DNA of 7,393 nucleotides. It comes from Ruminococcus sp. UBA946 (lineage in GTDB: Bacteria > Bacillota > Clostridia > Oscillospirales > Ruminococcaceae). Both the position numbers and the translations under genes were made by a program. The stretch is from NCBI GenBank assembly GCA_002293295.1, contig DBCY01000023.1, positions 1 through 7,393 on the forward strand, read 5' to 3'. Below, one piece after another: positions 1 through 5,967 of this stretch; position 1 is the first letter of the stretch; the number at the start of each line of letters is the position of its first letter. The notes beneath the pieces were generated by a model. It saw nothing but the letters and a program-made list of their open reading frames with translations. It made no database searches and was not told where the DNA came from.

Positions 1-23
1 CCACACTCCAAACTCCAAACTAT
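1..23 (-). repeat. Heptanucleotide repeat block upstream of mutS (left arm)
   Basis: Three consecutive 7-base units read ACACTCC, AAACTCC and AAACTAT. On the minus strand these are ATAGTTT, GGAGTTT and GGAGTGT. The same series occurs on the plus strand directly after mutS (2661-2695): over 24 aligned bases (1-24 against 2660-2683) I count one mismatch, so the two blocks form an inverted repeat around mutS. The block starts at the window edge and probably continues upstream. It stops a few bases before the mutS ribosome binding site. An alternating T/A stretch (21-28) follows and could serve as a weak -10, but I see no -35 within the window. Confidence 0.8.
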
Positions 24-27
24 ATAT

Positions 28-33
28 AAAGGA
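28..33 (+). promoter_or_regulatory. Ribosome binding site of mutS
   Basis: AAAGGA lies directly against the first possible ATG (34) and 12 nt before the second (46). Zero spacing is not workable for initiation, so this site favours the ATG at 46. The 11-12 nt spacing recurs at the mutL TTG and at hfq in this window, which supports that choice. Confidence 0.55.
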
Positions 34-45
34 ATGACGTATAAA

Positions 46-2664
46 ATGCAGAACCAGATGGATACTGAATCTCTTTCGCCTATGATGAAACAGTATTTTT
101 CAATTAAGAACAAATATGCCGATTATATTCTTTTTTACAGGCTGGGCGATTTTTACGAAATGTTCTTTGACGACGCTCTGCTTGTTTCAAGGCAGCTGGA
201 GCTTACCTTAACCGGAAGGGACTGCGGTCTTCCGGAACGCGCTCCGATGTGCGGAATACCGTATCACAGCTCCGAAATTTACATAAAACGGCTTATTGAT
301 TTGGGTTACAGGGTTGCGATCTGCGAACAGCTGACCGACCCCTCGGCTGGCAAGGGCATCGTCGAACGCGACGTCGTAAGGATTGTCACCCCCGGTACTC
401 TCACCGAAAGCAGCTATCTGGACGATTCCAAAAACAACTATATCTGCGCCGTTTCGGTTACAAACGAAATCTGTTCCCTATGCTTCGCCGATATTTCAAC
501 GGGTGAGGTTCATTTGTTCACCAAATCGGGGAAGAACGTCCAGACTGACGTAATAAATGAAATATCAAGGTTTTCGCCTGCCGAAGTGCTTTTCAATCAG
601 GCTTTTCTTGACTATAAGCAGGTGCTGGAGTTCATACGCGGCAAAATGAATATCTCCGTTCAGCTTCTGGACGATAAAAACTTTGACGTCAAAGCCAATA
701 CCGAAAAGGTTTTAAAGCAGTTCAGCGTTTCCGAGCTGTCCGAACTGGGTCTTAAGGAGGAAAATGCCGAAACGGGGTGCGTATGCGGTCTTTTCGAGTA
801 TATTTATGATACGCAGAAGGCTTTAATCGGCAGGTTTACTGAAATAAAGCATTACACGGACAACAGCTACATGGAGCTTGACTTAACCGCAAGGCGCAAT
901 CTGGAGCTTACCGAAACCATACGCGGAAAAGAAAAGAAGGGCAGTCTGCTCTGGGTGCTTGACAGCACGAAAACATCAATGGGGAAAAGACTTCTGAAAA
1001 AATATATTGAGATGCCGCTGATAAAACCCGCTGCTATTATCAACAGGCTTGACGCCGTTGAGCAGCTTTGCCGGAAATCGGTTCTGCAGCAGGAGCTTTC
1101 CGACCTTCTGGCAAACGTTTACGATATTGAACGTCTTATGACCCGAATCATGTATAAATCCGCCACTCCCCGTGATTTAAAGTCGCTTTCGGTTACGGCT
1201 CTGCAGCTTCCCGTAATAAAAAACACCCTTTCGCAGTTTACCTCAAAGCTGCTTTGCGAAATTAACGGCGGCATTGATACTTTGGAATCGGTATCAAACC
1301 TTATTGAAAACGCAATTGCGGACGAACCCCCCGTTTCGGTCAAGGACGGCGGAGTTATAAAGGACGGTTTCAACGAGGAGCTTGACAGGCTTCGGGGAAT
1401 TATATCAAACGGCAGGGAAATCCTTGATAAAATAGAAGCAGAGGAGCGCGAAAAAACCGGTATAAAAAACCTTAAACTGGGATATAACAGGATTTTCGGC
1501 TACTATATTGAGGTTACTAAATCATATTACGAACTTGTTCCGGAGCATTACATACGCAAGCAGACGCTGTCGAACTGCGAAAGGTTCATTACGGATGAAC
1601 TGAAAAAAGCCGAGTATGAAATACTCGGAGCGAACGACAAGACCCTTGTTCTCGAAAATGAGATTTATAACGAGGTGCGCGACTTTATCGCCCTGCAGCT
1701 TGTCAAGGTACAGAAAACAGCCGAGGCTATCGCGCAGCTGGACGTTTTATGCTCGTTTGCCTATGTTTCATTGAAAAATGAATATGTTAAGCCTGACATA
1801 GTAATGGACGGTATTATCGAAATCAAGGACGGACGGCATCCCGTTGTCGAGCTTATGCTGACCGAAGAGATATTCGTCCCGAACGATGTGTGCATAGACA
1901 ATAAACAAAACCGGATGTCAATTATTACGGGACCGAATATGTCGGGAAAGTCCACGTTTATGAGGCAGGTTGCCTTAATAACTCTGATGGCTCAGATGGG
2001 CTGCTTCGTTCCCGCAAAATATGCAAAAATCTCCGTTACCGACAAGATTTTCACAAGGGTGGGCGCTTCGGATGATTTATCGTCAGGGCAGTCCACATTC
2101 ATGGTTGAAATGAGCGAGGTTGCCGTTATCCTTAAAAACGCGACCCCGAACAGCCTTGTAATTCTTGACGAGGTCGGCAGGGGAACCTCAACATTCGACG
2201 GAATAAGCATTGCCACCGCCGTTGCGGAATATATCGCGACCGCTCGCTCTCTGGGCTGTAAAACACTTTTTGCCACCCATTACCATGAACTTATCAGCCT
2301 TGAAAATGAAATAGACGGGGTAAAAAATTACAGCGTAGCCGTTAAGAAAATAGGGGACAACATAAAGTTTCTGCGCAGGATAGTCCGCGGCGGCGTTGAC
2401 GACAGCTACGGAATTGAGGTGGCGAAGCTTGCGGGGCTTCCCGGGAAGGTAATAAACCGTTCCAGGGAGATACTTTCAAGAATGGAACAGACCCAGTCAA
2501 ACGCGCCGGTCAGAAATCCCCGTGACAGCCAGATTTCATTCGGAGCCATGAGCAATGAAATTATAATCGAAAAGTTAAAGAAAACCAATATAGACGAATT
2601 TTCTGACGAGGACGCCAAATTGTTTTTAAAGGAACTGGTGAGTATACTGGGAAGGCAAGTATAG
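46..2664 (+). CDS. mutS: DNA mismatch repair protein MutS
   Basis: This is full-length MutS (872 aa from the ATG at 46), the ATPase that binds mismatches and small loops and then recruits MutL. The mismatch-binding F-x-E is in GDFYEMF; from this start it falls at F36 and E38, the same numbers as in E. coli MutS. The connector, lever and clamp regions follow in the usual order. The C-terminal ATPase has Walker A GPNMSGKST (about 629-637), the ST-rich signature DDLSSGQSTFMVEMSEV (about 676-692), Walker B LVILDEVGRGTSTFDG (D708, E709) and the ATHYHEL histidine (about 745). QISFG (about 829-833) resembles a degenerate beta-clamp-binding motif. An ATG at 34 would add four residues but touches the ribosome binding site; an ATG at 58 is also possible. 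The stop codon lies inside a heptad repeat. The identity is secure; only the start is uncertain. Confidence 0.97.
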   Translation: MQNQMDTESLSPMMKQYFSIKNKYADYILFYRLGDFYEMFFDDALLVSRQLELTLTGRDCGLPERAPMCGIPYHSSEIYIKRLIDLGYRVAICEQLTDPSAGKGIVERDVVRIVTPGTLTESSYLDDSKNNYICAVSVTNEICSLCFADISTGEVHLFTKSGKNVQTDVINEISRFSPAEVLFNQAFLDYKQVLEFIRGKMNISVQLLDDKNFDVKANTEKVLKQFSVSELSELGLKEENAETGCVCGLFEYIYDTQKALIGRFTEIKHYTDNSYMELDLTARRNLELTETIRGKEKKGSLLWVLDSTKTSMGKRLLKKYIEMPLIKPAAIINRLDAVEQLCRKSVLQQELSDLLANVYDIERLMTRIMYKSATPRDLKSLSVTALQLPVIKNTLSQFTSKLLCEINGGIDTLESVSNLIENAIADEPPVSVKDGGVIKDGFNEELDRLRGIISNGREILDKIEAEEREKTGIKNLKLGYNRIFGYYIEVTKSYYELVPEHYIRKQTLSNCERFITDELKKAEYEILGANDKTLVLENEIYNEVRDFIALQLVKVQKTAEAIAQLDVLCSFAYVSLKNEYVKPDIVMDGIIEIKDGRHPVVELMLTEEIFVPNDVCIDNKQNRMSIITGPNMSGKSTFMRQVALITLMAQMGCFVPAKYAKISVTDKIFTRVGASDDLSSGQSTFMVEMSEVAVILKNATPNSLVILDEVGRGTSTFDGISIATAVAEYIATARSLGCKTLFATHYHELISLENEIDGVKNYSVAVKKIGDNIKFLRRIVRGGVDDSYGIEVAKLAGLPGKVINRSREILSRMEQTQSNAPVRNPRDSQISFGAMSNEIIIEKLKKTNIDEFSDEDAKLFLKELVSILGRQV

Positions 2665-2695
2665 TTTGGAGTGTGGAGTGTGGAGTGTGGAGTTT
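2661..2695 (+). repeat. GGAGTGT heptanucleotide tandem repeat (right arm)
   Basis: Five consecutive 7-base units are present: ATAGTTT, then GGAGTGT three times (2668-2674, 2675-2681, 2682-2688), then GGAGTTT (2689-2695). The mutS TAG stop (2662-2664) is inside the first unit. The block is the reverse complement of the repeat at 1-23 apart from unit number and one mismatch. It resembles the short tandemly repeated heptanucleotides (STRR) known from filamentous cyanobacteria; that is an analogy of form and does not imply relatedness. I see no coding function. Confidence 0.9.
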
Positions 2696-2715
2696 GCTTC
2701 GCAATCCCTTACTCC
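2689..2715 (+). other. Imperfect hairpin after the heptad repeats
   Basis: GGAGT (2689-2693) can pair with ACTCC (2711-2715). Directly inside it TTGC (2694-2697) can pair with GCAA (2701-2704) around the loop TTC, leaving a six-base bulge (2705-2710) on the 3' side. No T run follows, so this is not a convincing intrinsic terminator. It looks more like a structural core linking two heptad tracts. Confidence 0.45.
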
Positions 2716-2757
2716 TTACGCCTTATGCCTGATTCCTCATCCACTAGCAACTAGCAA
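2709..2757 (+). repeat. Degenerate heptad-periodic tract
   Basis: Seven successive 7-base units run without a break: TTACTCC, TTACGCC, TTATGCC, TGATTCC, TCATCCA, CTAGCAA, CTAGCAA. The first five drift around a T-T-A-x-x-C-C pattern and the last two are identical. The tract is separated from the GGAGTGT repeats by 13 nt that contain a small hairpin. It contains no plausible open reading frame and nothing that looks like a promoter. The period of seven is visible by eye; a common origin of the units is an inference. Confidence 0.75.
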
Positions 2758-2780
2758 CAATTTTCTAACTACTATAAGCA

Positions 2781-2792
2781 CATTCCACACTC
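2781..2792 (-). repeat. Inverted copy of the GAGTGTGGA arm before mutL
   Basis: On the minus strand this stretch reads GAGTGTGGAATG. It matches 11 of 12 bases of the plus-strand units at 2669-2680 and 2676-2687. The mutS-mutL gap therefore starts and ends with inverted arms, as a small inserted element would. The arm ends directly before the A run of the mutL ribosome binding site. Confidence 0.65.
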
Positions 2793-2800
2793 AAAAAAGG
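2793..2800 (+). promoter_or_regulatory. Ribosome binding site of mutL
   Basis: AAAAAAGG is the only purine-rich site upstream of mutL. It is 2 nt before the GTG at 2803 and 11 nt before the TTG at 2812, so it supports the TTG. It is a weak match to the Shine-Dalgarno consensus, and the inverted repeat arm directly upstream could affect access to it. Confidence 0.5.
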
Positions 2801-2811
2801 TTGTGTTTCAT

Positions 2812-4704
2812 TTGCCGAAAGTAAGGTTGCTTAATAAGGAGACCGCCGAGCTTATTGCGGCGGGCGAGGTAATTGAACGCCCCGCTTCCGTAATTAAAGA
2901 GCTTATAGAAAACGCCGTGGACAGCGGCGCTCACAGCATAACCGTTGAAATAAAGGACGGCGGGATTACATATTTAAGAGTAACCGACAACGGATGCGGA
3001 ATTCATCCGGATGATGTCCCTACAGCCTTTTTGCGTCATGCCACAAGTAAAATCAATGGAAAGGAAGACCTTGACAGAATCAGCACCTTAGGTTTCAGAG
3101 GCGAGGCCCTGGCTTCGATATGCGCCGTAGCCAGGGTTGAGATTATGACTAAAACACCCGGTTCCGATTACGGAATCCGCTATTGTACTGAAGGTTCAAG
3201 GGAAATTCTGTATGAACAGTGCGGGTGTCCTGATGGGACGACTATAATTGTCCGGGATATTTTCTATAACGTCCCGGCGCGTCTGAAATTCCTTAAAAAG
3301 GATGTTTCTGAAGGCAATGCAGTTGCCGATATAACAAATAAAATCGCATTGTCGCATCCTGAAATTTCATTTAAGTTTATCCGAAGCAACAGACAGGAAT
3401 TCATAACCCCCGGCGACGGGAGACTGTATTCGTCTGTTTATTCCGTTATGGGGAAGCAGTTCGCCGCTTCTATGCTGACGGTAGATTATGAACTCAGCGG
3501 TATAAAAATCGACGGCTTTACGGTAAAGCCGCTTTTCGGGCGTCAGAAGAGGACTTTCCAGTTTTTTTTTATAAACGGCAGGTATGTTAAATCGTTTGTC
3601 CTTATGTCGGCGCTTGAGGAGGCATATAAAAATACGATTATGGAGGGGAAGTTCCCCGCCTGCGTTATCAGAATGACGGTATCGCCGTCCGTTATGGACG
3701 TCAATGTTCACCCGGCAAAGATCGAAGTCAGGTTTTCGGATGACCGGGTTATTTATGACGCTGTGTACTTTTCGGTAAAAAACGCCATTCTGGCTGACAC
3801 GGCGCCGTCTGAAATGAAAATTCCGAATAATAACCGGACTTATGATGATTATGTCCGTCCCGAAGCTTTTGACAAGCCGCCCGGGTACATACAGACAAGC
3901 TTAATAATTCCGGCAGCCGGAAAAGACGCTTATTTTATACCGGAAGCTTTGCCGGTTCCCGAAAACGCGGGGAATGAAGCTCCGGACAGGCTTTCGGACG
4001 GTATTGCCGGTAAGCTGAACCCGGCTGAGAATAATATTGATTTCAGGTATATTTCCGCTTCCTCACTTGCCGGAACGCAGAAAGAGAAGCCGGAAGAACC
4101 CGAAAACCCGGCGGACGGAGTTTCTGAACAGGAAATACCATTCCGGTTAATCGGTGAAGCCTTCGGAAATTATATCATAGCCGAAACTGAAGGCGGGATT
4201 TTATTCGCCGATAAACATGCCGCGCACGAACGGATAATTTTTGAAAACCTGAAATCCGGAGTACAACCGCTTAACTGCCAGCTTCTTTTAGAGCCGGAGG
4301 ATATAACGCTTGAATGTGAGGATGTTACGGTTCTCCAAAATAATTCTGAAACTGTTAAGGCGATGGGCTTTGATTATAAGGTTACAGCTTCTGACAGCAT
4401 TACTGTCTCAGGCATACCGGCAATGCTGGACGGCTTTGAGCCTGCCGGGCTGATAACGGAAGTCGCCCGGAATCTGTATGAAAACCGCAGCAATCCTGAG
4501 CCTGACATAATGGATGATATTTATCATACCATTGCCTGCAAAGCGGCATTAAAGGCAAATGATATTACTTCCCCCGCTGAACTTTCGGAAATTATCAGAA
4601 CCCTGCTGATAAATAATAATATAAGATACTGTCCTCACGGACGCCCCGTTTTGTTCAGGCTGACGAAATATGAGCTTGAAAAACAGTTTAAAAGGAAACT
4701 ATAA
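2812..4704 (+). CDS. mutL: DNA mismatch repair protein MutL (endonuclease type)
   Basis: MutL is the dimeric GHKL ATPase that couples MutS to strand nicking. From the TTG at 2812 the protein is 630 aa and begins MPKVRLLNKETAEL, the usual MutL opening; the GTG at 2803 would add three atypical residues and leave only 2 nt after the ribosome binding site. N-terminal motifs are KELIENAVD (E30, N34), DNGCGI (59-64) and LGFRGEAL (93-100). The transducer domain (to about 330) and a variable acidic linker (about 335-445) follow. The C-terminus carries endonuclease motifs: DKHAAHERIIFE (467-478, K replacing the common Q), ACK (about 575-577) and CPHGRP (607-612). QLLLEP (490-495) lies where Bacillus MutL has its clamp-binding QEMIVP. 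It therefore probably nicks DNA itself, with no need for MutH. A run of nine T at F251-F253 is a possible slippage site. The stop overlaps the miaA start by one base. Confidence 0.97.
   Translation: MPKVRLLNKETAELIAAGEVIERPASVIKELIENAVDSGAHSITVEIKDGGITYLRVTDNGCGIHPDDVPTAFLRHATSKINGKEDLDRISTLGFRGEALASICAVARVEIMTKTPGSDYGIRYCTEGSREILYEQCGCPDGTTIIVRDIFYNVPARLKFLKKDVSEGNAVADITNKIALSHPEISFKFIRSNRQEFITPGDGRLYSSVYSVMGKQFAASMLTVDYELSGIKIDGFTVKPLFGRQKRTFQFFFINGRYVKSFVLMSALEEAYKNTIMEGKFPACVIRMTVSPSVMDVNVHPAKIEVRFSDDRVIYDAVYFSVKNAILADTAPSEMKIPNNNRTYDDYVRPEAFDKPPGYIQTSLIIPAAGKDAYFIPEALPVPENAGNEAPDRLSDGIAGKLNPAENNIDFRYISASSLAGTQKEKPEEPENPADGVSEQEIPFRLIGEAFGNYIIAETEGGILFADKHAAHERIIFENLKSGVQPLNCQLLLEPEDITLECEDVTVLQNNSETVKAMGFDYKVTASDSITVSGIPAMLDGFEPAGLITEVARNLYENRSNPEPDIMDDIYHTIACKAALKANDITSPAELSEIIRTLLINNNIRYCPHGRPVLFRLTKYELEKQFKRKL
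3562..3570 (+). repeat. T9 homopolymer inside mutL
   Basis: Nine consecutive T encode three phenylalanines (FFF before INGR) using only TTT codons, although TTC is used elsewhere in the gene. By reading the other frames, loss of one T gives a TAA after three codons counted from the start of the run (TTT TTT TTA TAA). Gain of one T gives a TAA after nine. It is the longest single-base run I found in the window. Confidence 0.9.
4691..4696 (+). promoter_or_regulatory. Ribosome binding site of miaA
   Basis: AAAGGA lies within the last codons of mutL and ends 7 nt before the miaA ATG. This fixes the start at 4704 and indicates that miaA is translated from the mutL message, probably by coupling at the overlapping stop and start (TAATG). 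Confidence 0.75.
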
Positions 4705-5654
4705 TGAATAATTCAAAAAAACAACCGCTTATTGCTGTCGTGGGACCGACGGCTTCGGGTAAAACCGCAGTCGGAGCCGCTCTGGCAAAGCTATACGGCG
4801 GGGAGGTTATTTCCGCTGATTCCATGCAGATTTACAGCGGATTCGATATTACCTCGGCAAAGCCGACTGCAGAGGAAATGGGAGGTATTCCTCATCATAT
4901 GCTCAGTATCGTTCCTATGAATACCGATTTCAGCGTAGCTGATTACTGCAGGCTTGCAAGGGAAAAAATCAACCGCATTGCGGAACATAACAGAATACCT
5001 GTTATTGTCGGCGGAACGGGACTGTATATAAATTCGCTTATCGACAATATAAACTTTGACAGTACCTCCTCGGACAGCGCTATCAGGGAACGCCTTATAA
5101 CGGAACTGAACGCTTATGGAAAGGAAGCCATGCATAAACGCCTTATGGAAACAGACCCTGAAACGGCTGTAATGGTTTCTCCGAATAACACGGTGCGGGT
5201 TATAAGGGCTATTGAGGTTTTTGAGGTAACGGGAATTAAATTCAGTGATTACAGGGTTCTGAATAAAGGTACTCATACAGATTACAGTCTTTGTATGATT
5301 GGACTTGATTATAAGGACAGACAGGATTTATACGACAGAATTAACAGACGGGTTGATATTATGTCTGAAAACGGAATGGTAGATGAGTGCCGTTTGATAT
5401 TTGAGAACGAACAGCTTAAAACAGCCTGCCAGGCAATCGGCTACAAGGAGCTGCTCCCTTATTTCAGGAATGAAGCGGAATTATCCGTATGTATTGACAG
5501 GATTAAACAGAATACAAGGCGTTATGCTAAAAGACAGCTGACATGGTTTCGTCGAGATGACCGAATTAACTGGATTTATTTAGACAATGTTATTATTTTT
5601 AATAAAATTATAGATTATTGTGAAAAAATAGTAGCCAAATCAAAAATTATATGA
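4704..5654 (+). CDS. miaA: tRNA dimethylallyltransferase MiaA
   Basis: MiaA transfers a dimethylallyl group from dimethylallyl diphosphate to N6 of A37 in tRNAs reading codons that start with U. At 316 aa it is the normal family length. The P-loop GPTASGKT is at residues 14-21, followed by the family signature DSMQIYSGFDITSAKPT (39-55, with the catalytic-type D39), PHH (63-65), IVGGTGLYI (about 100-108), ACQAIGYKEL in the C-terminal half and the basic RRYAKRQLTWFRRD near the end, which matches the tRNA-binding end of the family. It overlaps the mutL stop by one base. Its last 70 bases are extremely AT-rich and contain the probable hfq promoter, so the C-terminal residues may be shaped partly by that use. 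A run of seven A lies at codons 4-6. Confidence 0.97.
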   Translation: MNNSKKQPLIAVVGPTASGKTAVGAALAKLYGGEVISADSMQIYSGFDITSAKPTAEEMGGIPHHMLSIVPMNTDFSVADYCRLAREKINRIAEHNRIPVIVGGTGLYINSLIDNINFDSTSSDSAIRERLITELNAYGKEAMHKRLMETDPETAVMVSPNNTVRVIRAIEVFEVTGIKFSDYRVLNKGTHTDYSLCMIGLDYKDRQDLYDRINRRVDIMSENGMVDECRLIFENEQLKTACQAIGYKELLPYFRNEAELSVCIDRIKQNTRRYAKRQLTWFRRDDRINWIYLDNVIIFNKIIDYCEKIVAKSKII

Positions 5655-5660
5655 TATAAT
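5632..5660 (+). promoter_or_regulatory. Probable sigma-A promoter of hfq, extended -10 type
   Basis: A perfect TATAAT (5655-5660) is preceded by TGA, giving the extended -10 form TG-n-TATAAT. A TAGCCA (5632-5637; 4 of 6 against TTGACA) lies 17 nt upstream, the optimal spacing. The TGA is the miaA stop codon, so stop and promoter share bases. Upstream DNA (about 5586-5630) is almost entirely A/T and could act as an UP element. Transcription would start near 5667 and give a leader of about 40 nt. In E. coli, hfq also has promoters inside miaA. The site is seen in the sequence; its activity is inferred. Confidence 0.7.
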
Positions 5661-5689
5661 ATTATGAAGTAACGGATTTAAACGTCCGG

Positions 5690-5695
5690 AAAGGA
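5690..5695 (+). promoter_or_regulatory. Ribosome binding site of hfq
   Basis: AAAGGA ends 12 nt before the ATG at 5708. Upstream, CGGA (5673-5676) can pair with TCCG (5685-5688) to form a small four-base-pair hairpin directly before this site. The hairpin is weak, but its place is notable because Hfq controls its own mRNA leader in E. coli. Confidence 0.55.
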
Positions 5696-5707
5696 TGGTC
5701 ATATAAA

Positions 5708-5938
5708 ATGAATAAATCTATTAATCTGCAGGATGTTTTCTTAAATCAGGCAAGAAAAGAAAAAATCGTCGTAACCATTTTTCTGACTAACGGGTTCCAG
5801 TTTAAGGGAATTGTTAAGGGATTCGATAATTACACCGTTATTCTTGACTGCGACGGCAAGCAGCAGCTTGTGTTCAAGCATGCCATGTCGACGATTGTGC
5901 CGTCCAAAATAATTTCTATTCTGGATTCAGAGCAGTAA
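5708..5938 (+). CDS. hfq: RNA chaperone Hfq
   Basis: Hfq forms a ring-shaped hexamer that binds small RNAs and mRNAs in the cytoplasm. At 76 aa it has the short form common in Gram-positives, with almost no C-terminal tail. Visible family features are the N-terminal helix with NLQDVFLNQARK, including Q8 of the proximal face; F25 where E. coli has the distal-face Y25; the Sm1 region VTIFLTNGFQFKGIVKGFDNYTVIL (residues 22-46); and Sm2 with FKHAMSTIVPSK (56-67), equivalent to the conserved YKHAIST, with K57 and H58 of the proximal pore. The rim patch is basic (R16, K17, K19), with only one arginine against three in E. coli. It sits after miaA as in many bacteria and appears to have its own promoter. 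It is not followed by a terminator. Confidence 0.97.
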   Translation: MNKSINLQDVFLNQARKEKIVVTIFLTNGFQFKGIVKGFDNYTVILDCDGKQQLVFKHAMSTIVPSKIISILDSEQ

Positions 5939-5967
5939 CTGGCTCAGAAAATGAAACGGACGGTAAG

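Noticed and set aside
754..826. Strong Shine-Dalgarno AAGGAGG followed by an ATG at 764 inside mutS, opening a 20-codon reading frame out of frame with mutS
   Set aside because: The spacing is only 3 nt, the frame is short, and the purines are explained by the mutS codons for KEEN. Nothing supports translation.
2661..2792. CRISPR array or intrinsic terminator in the mutS-mutL gap
   Set aside because: The units are 7 bases with no spacers, so it is not CRISPR. The hairpin is not followed by a T run, and the A run at 2793-2798 is on the wrong strand for a + strand terminator.
4791..5276. Long open frame on the minus strand inside miaA (161 codons), and similar ones inside mutS and mutL
   Set aside because: They lie opposite clearly conserved genes, have no recognisable domains or ribosome binding sites, and are explained by the codon use of the + strand genes.
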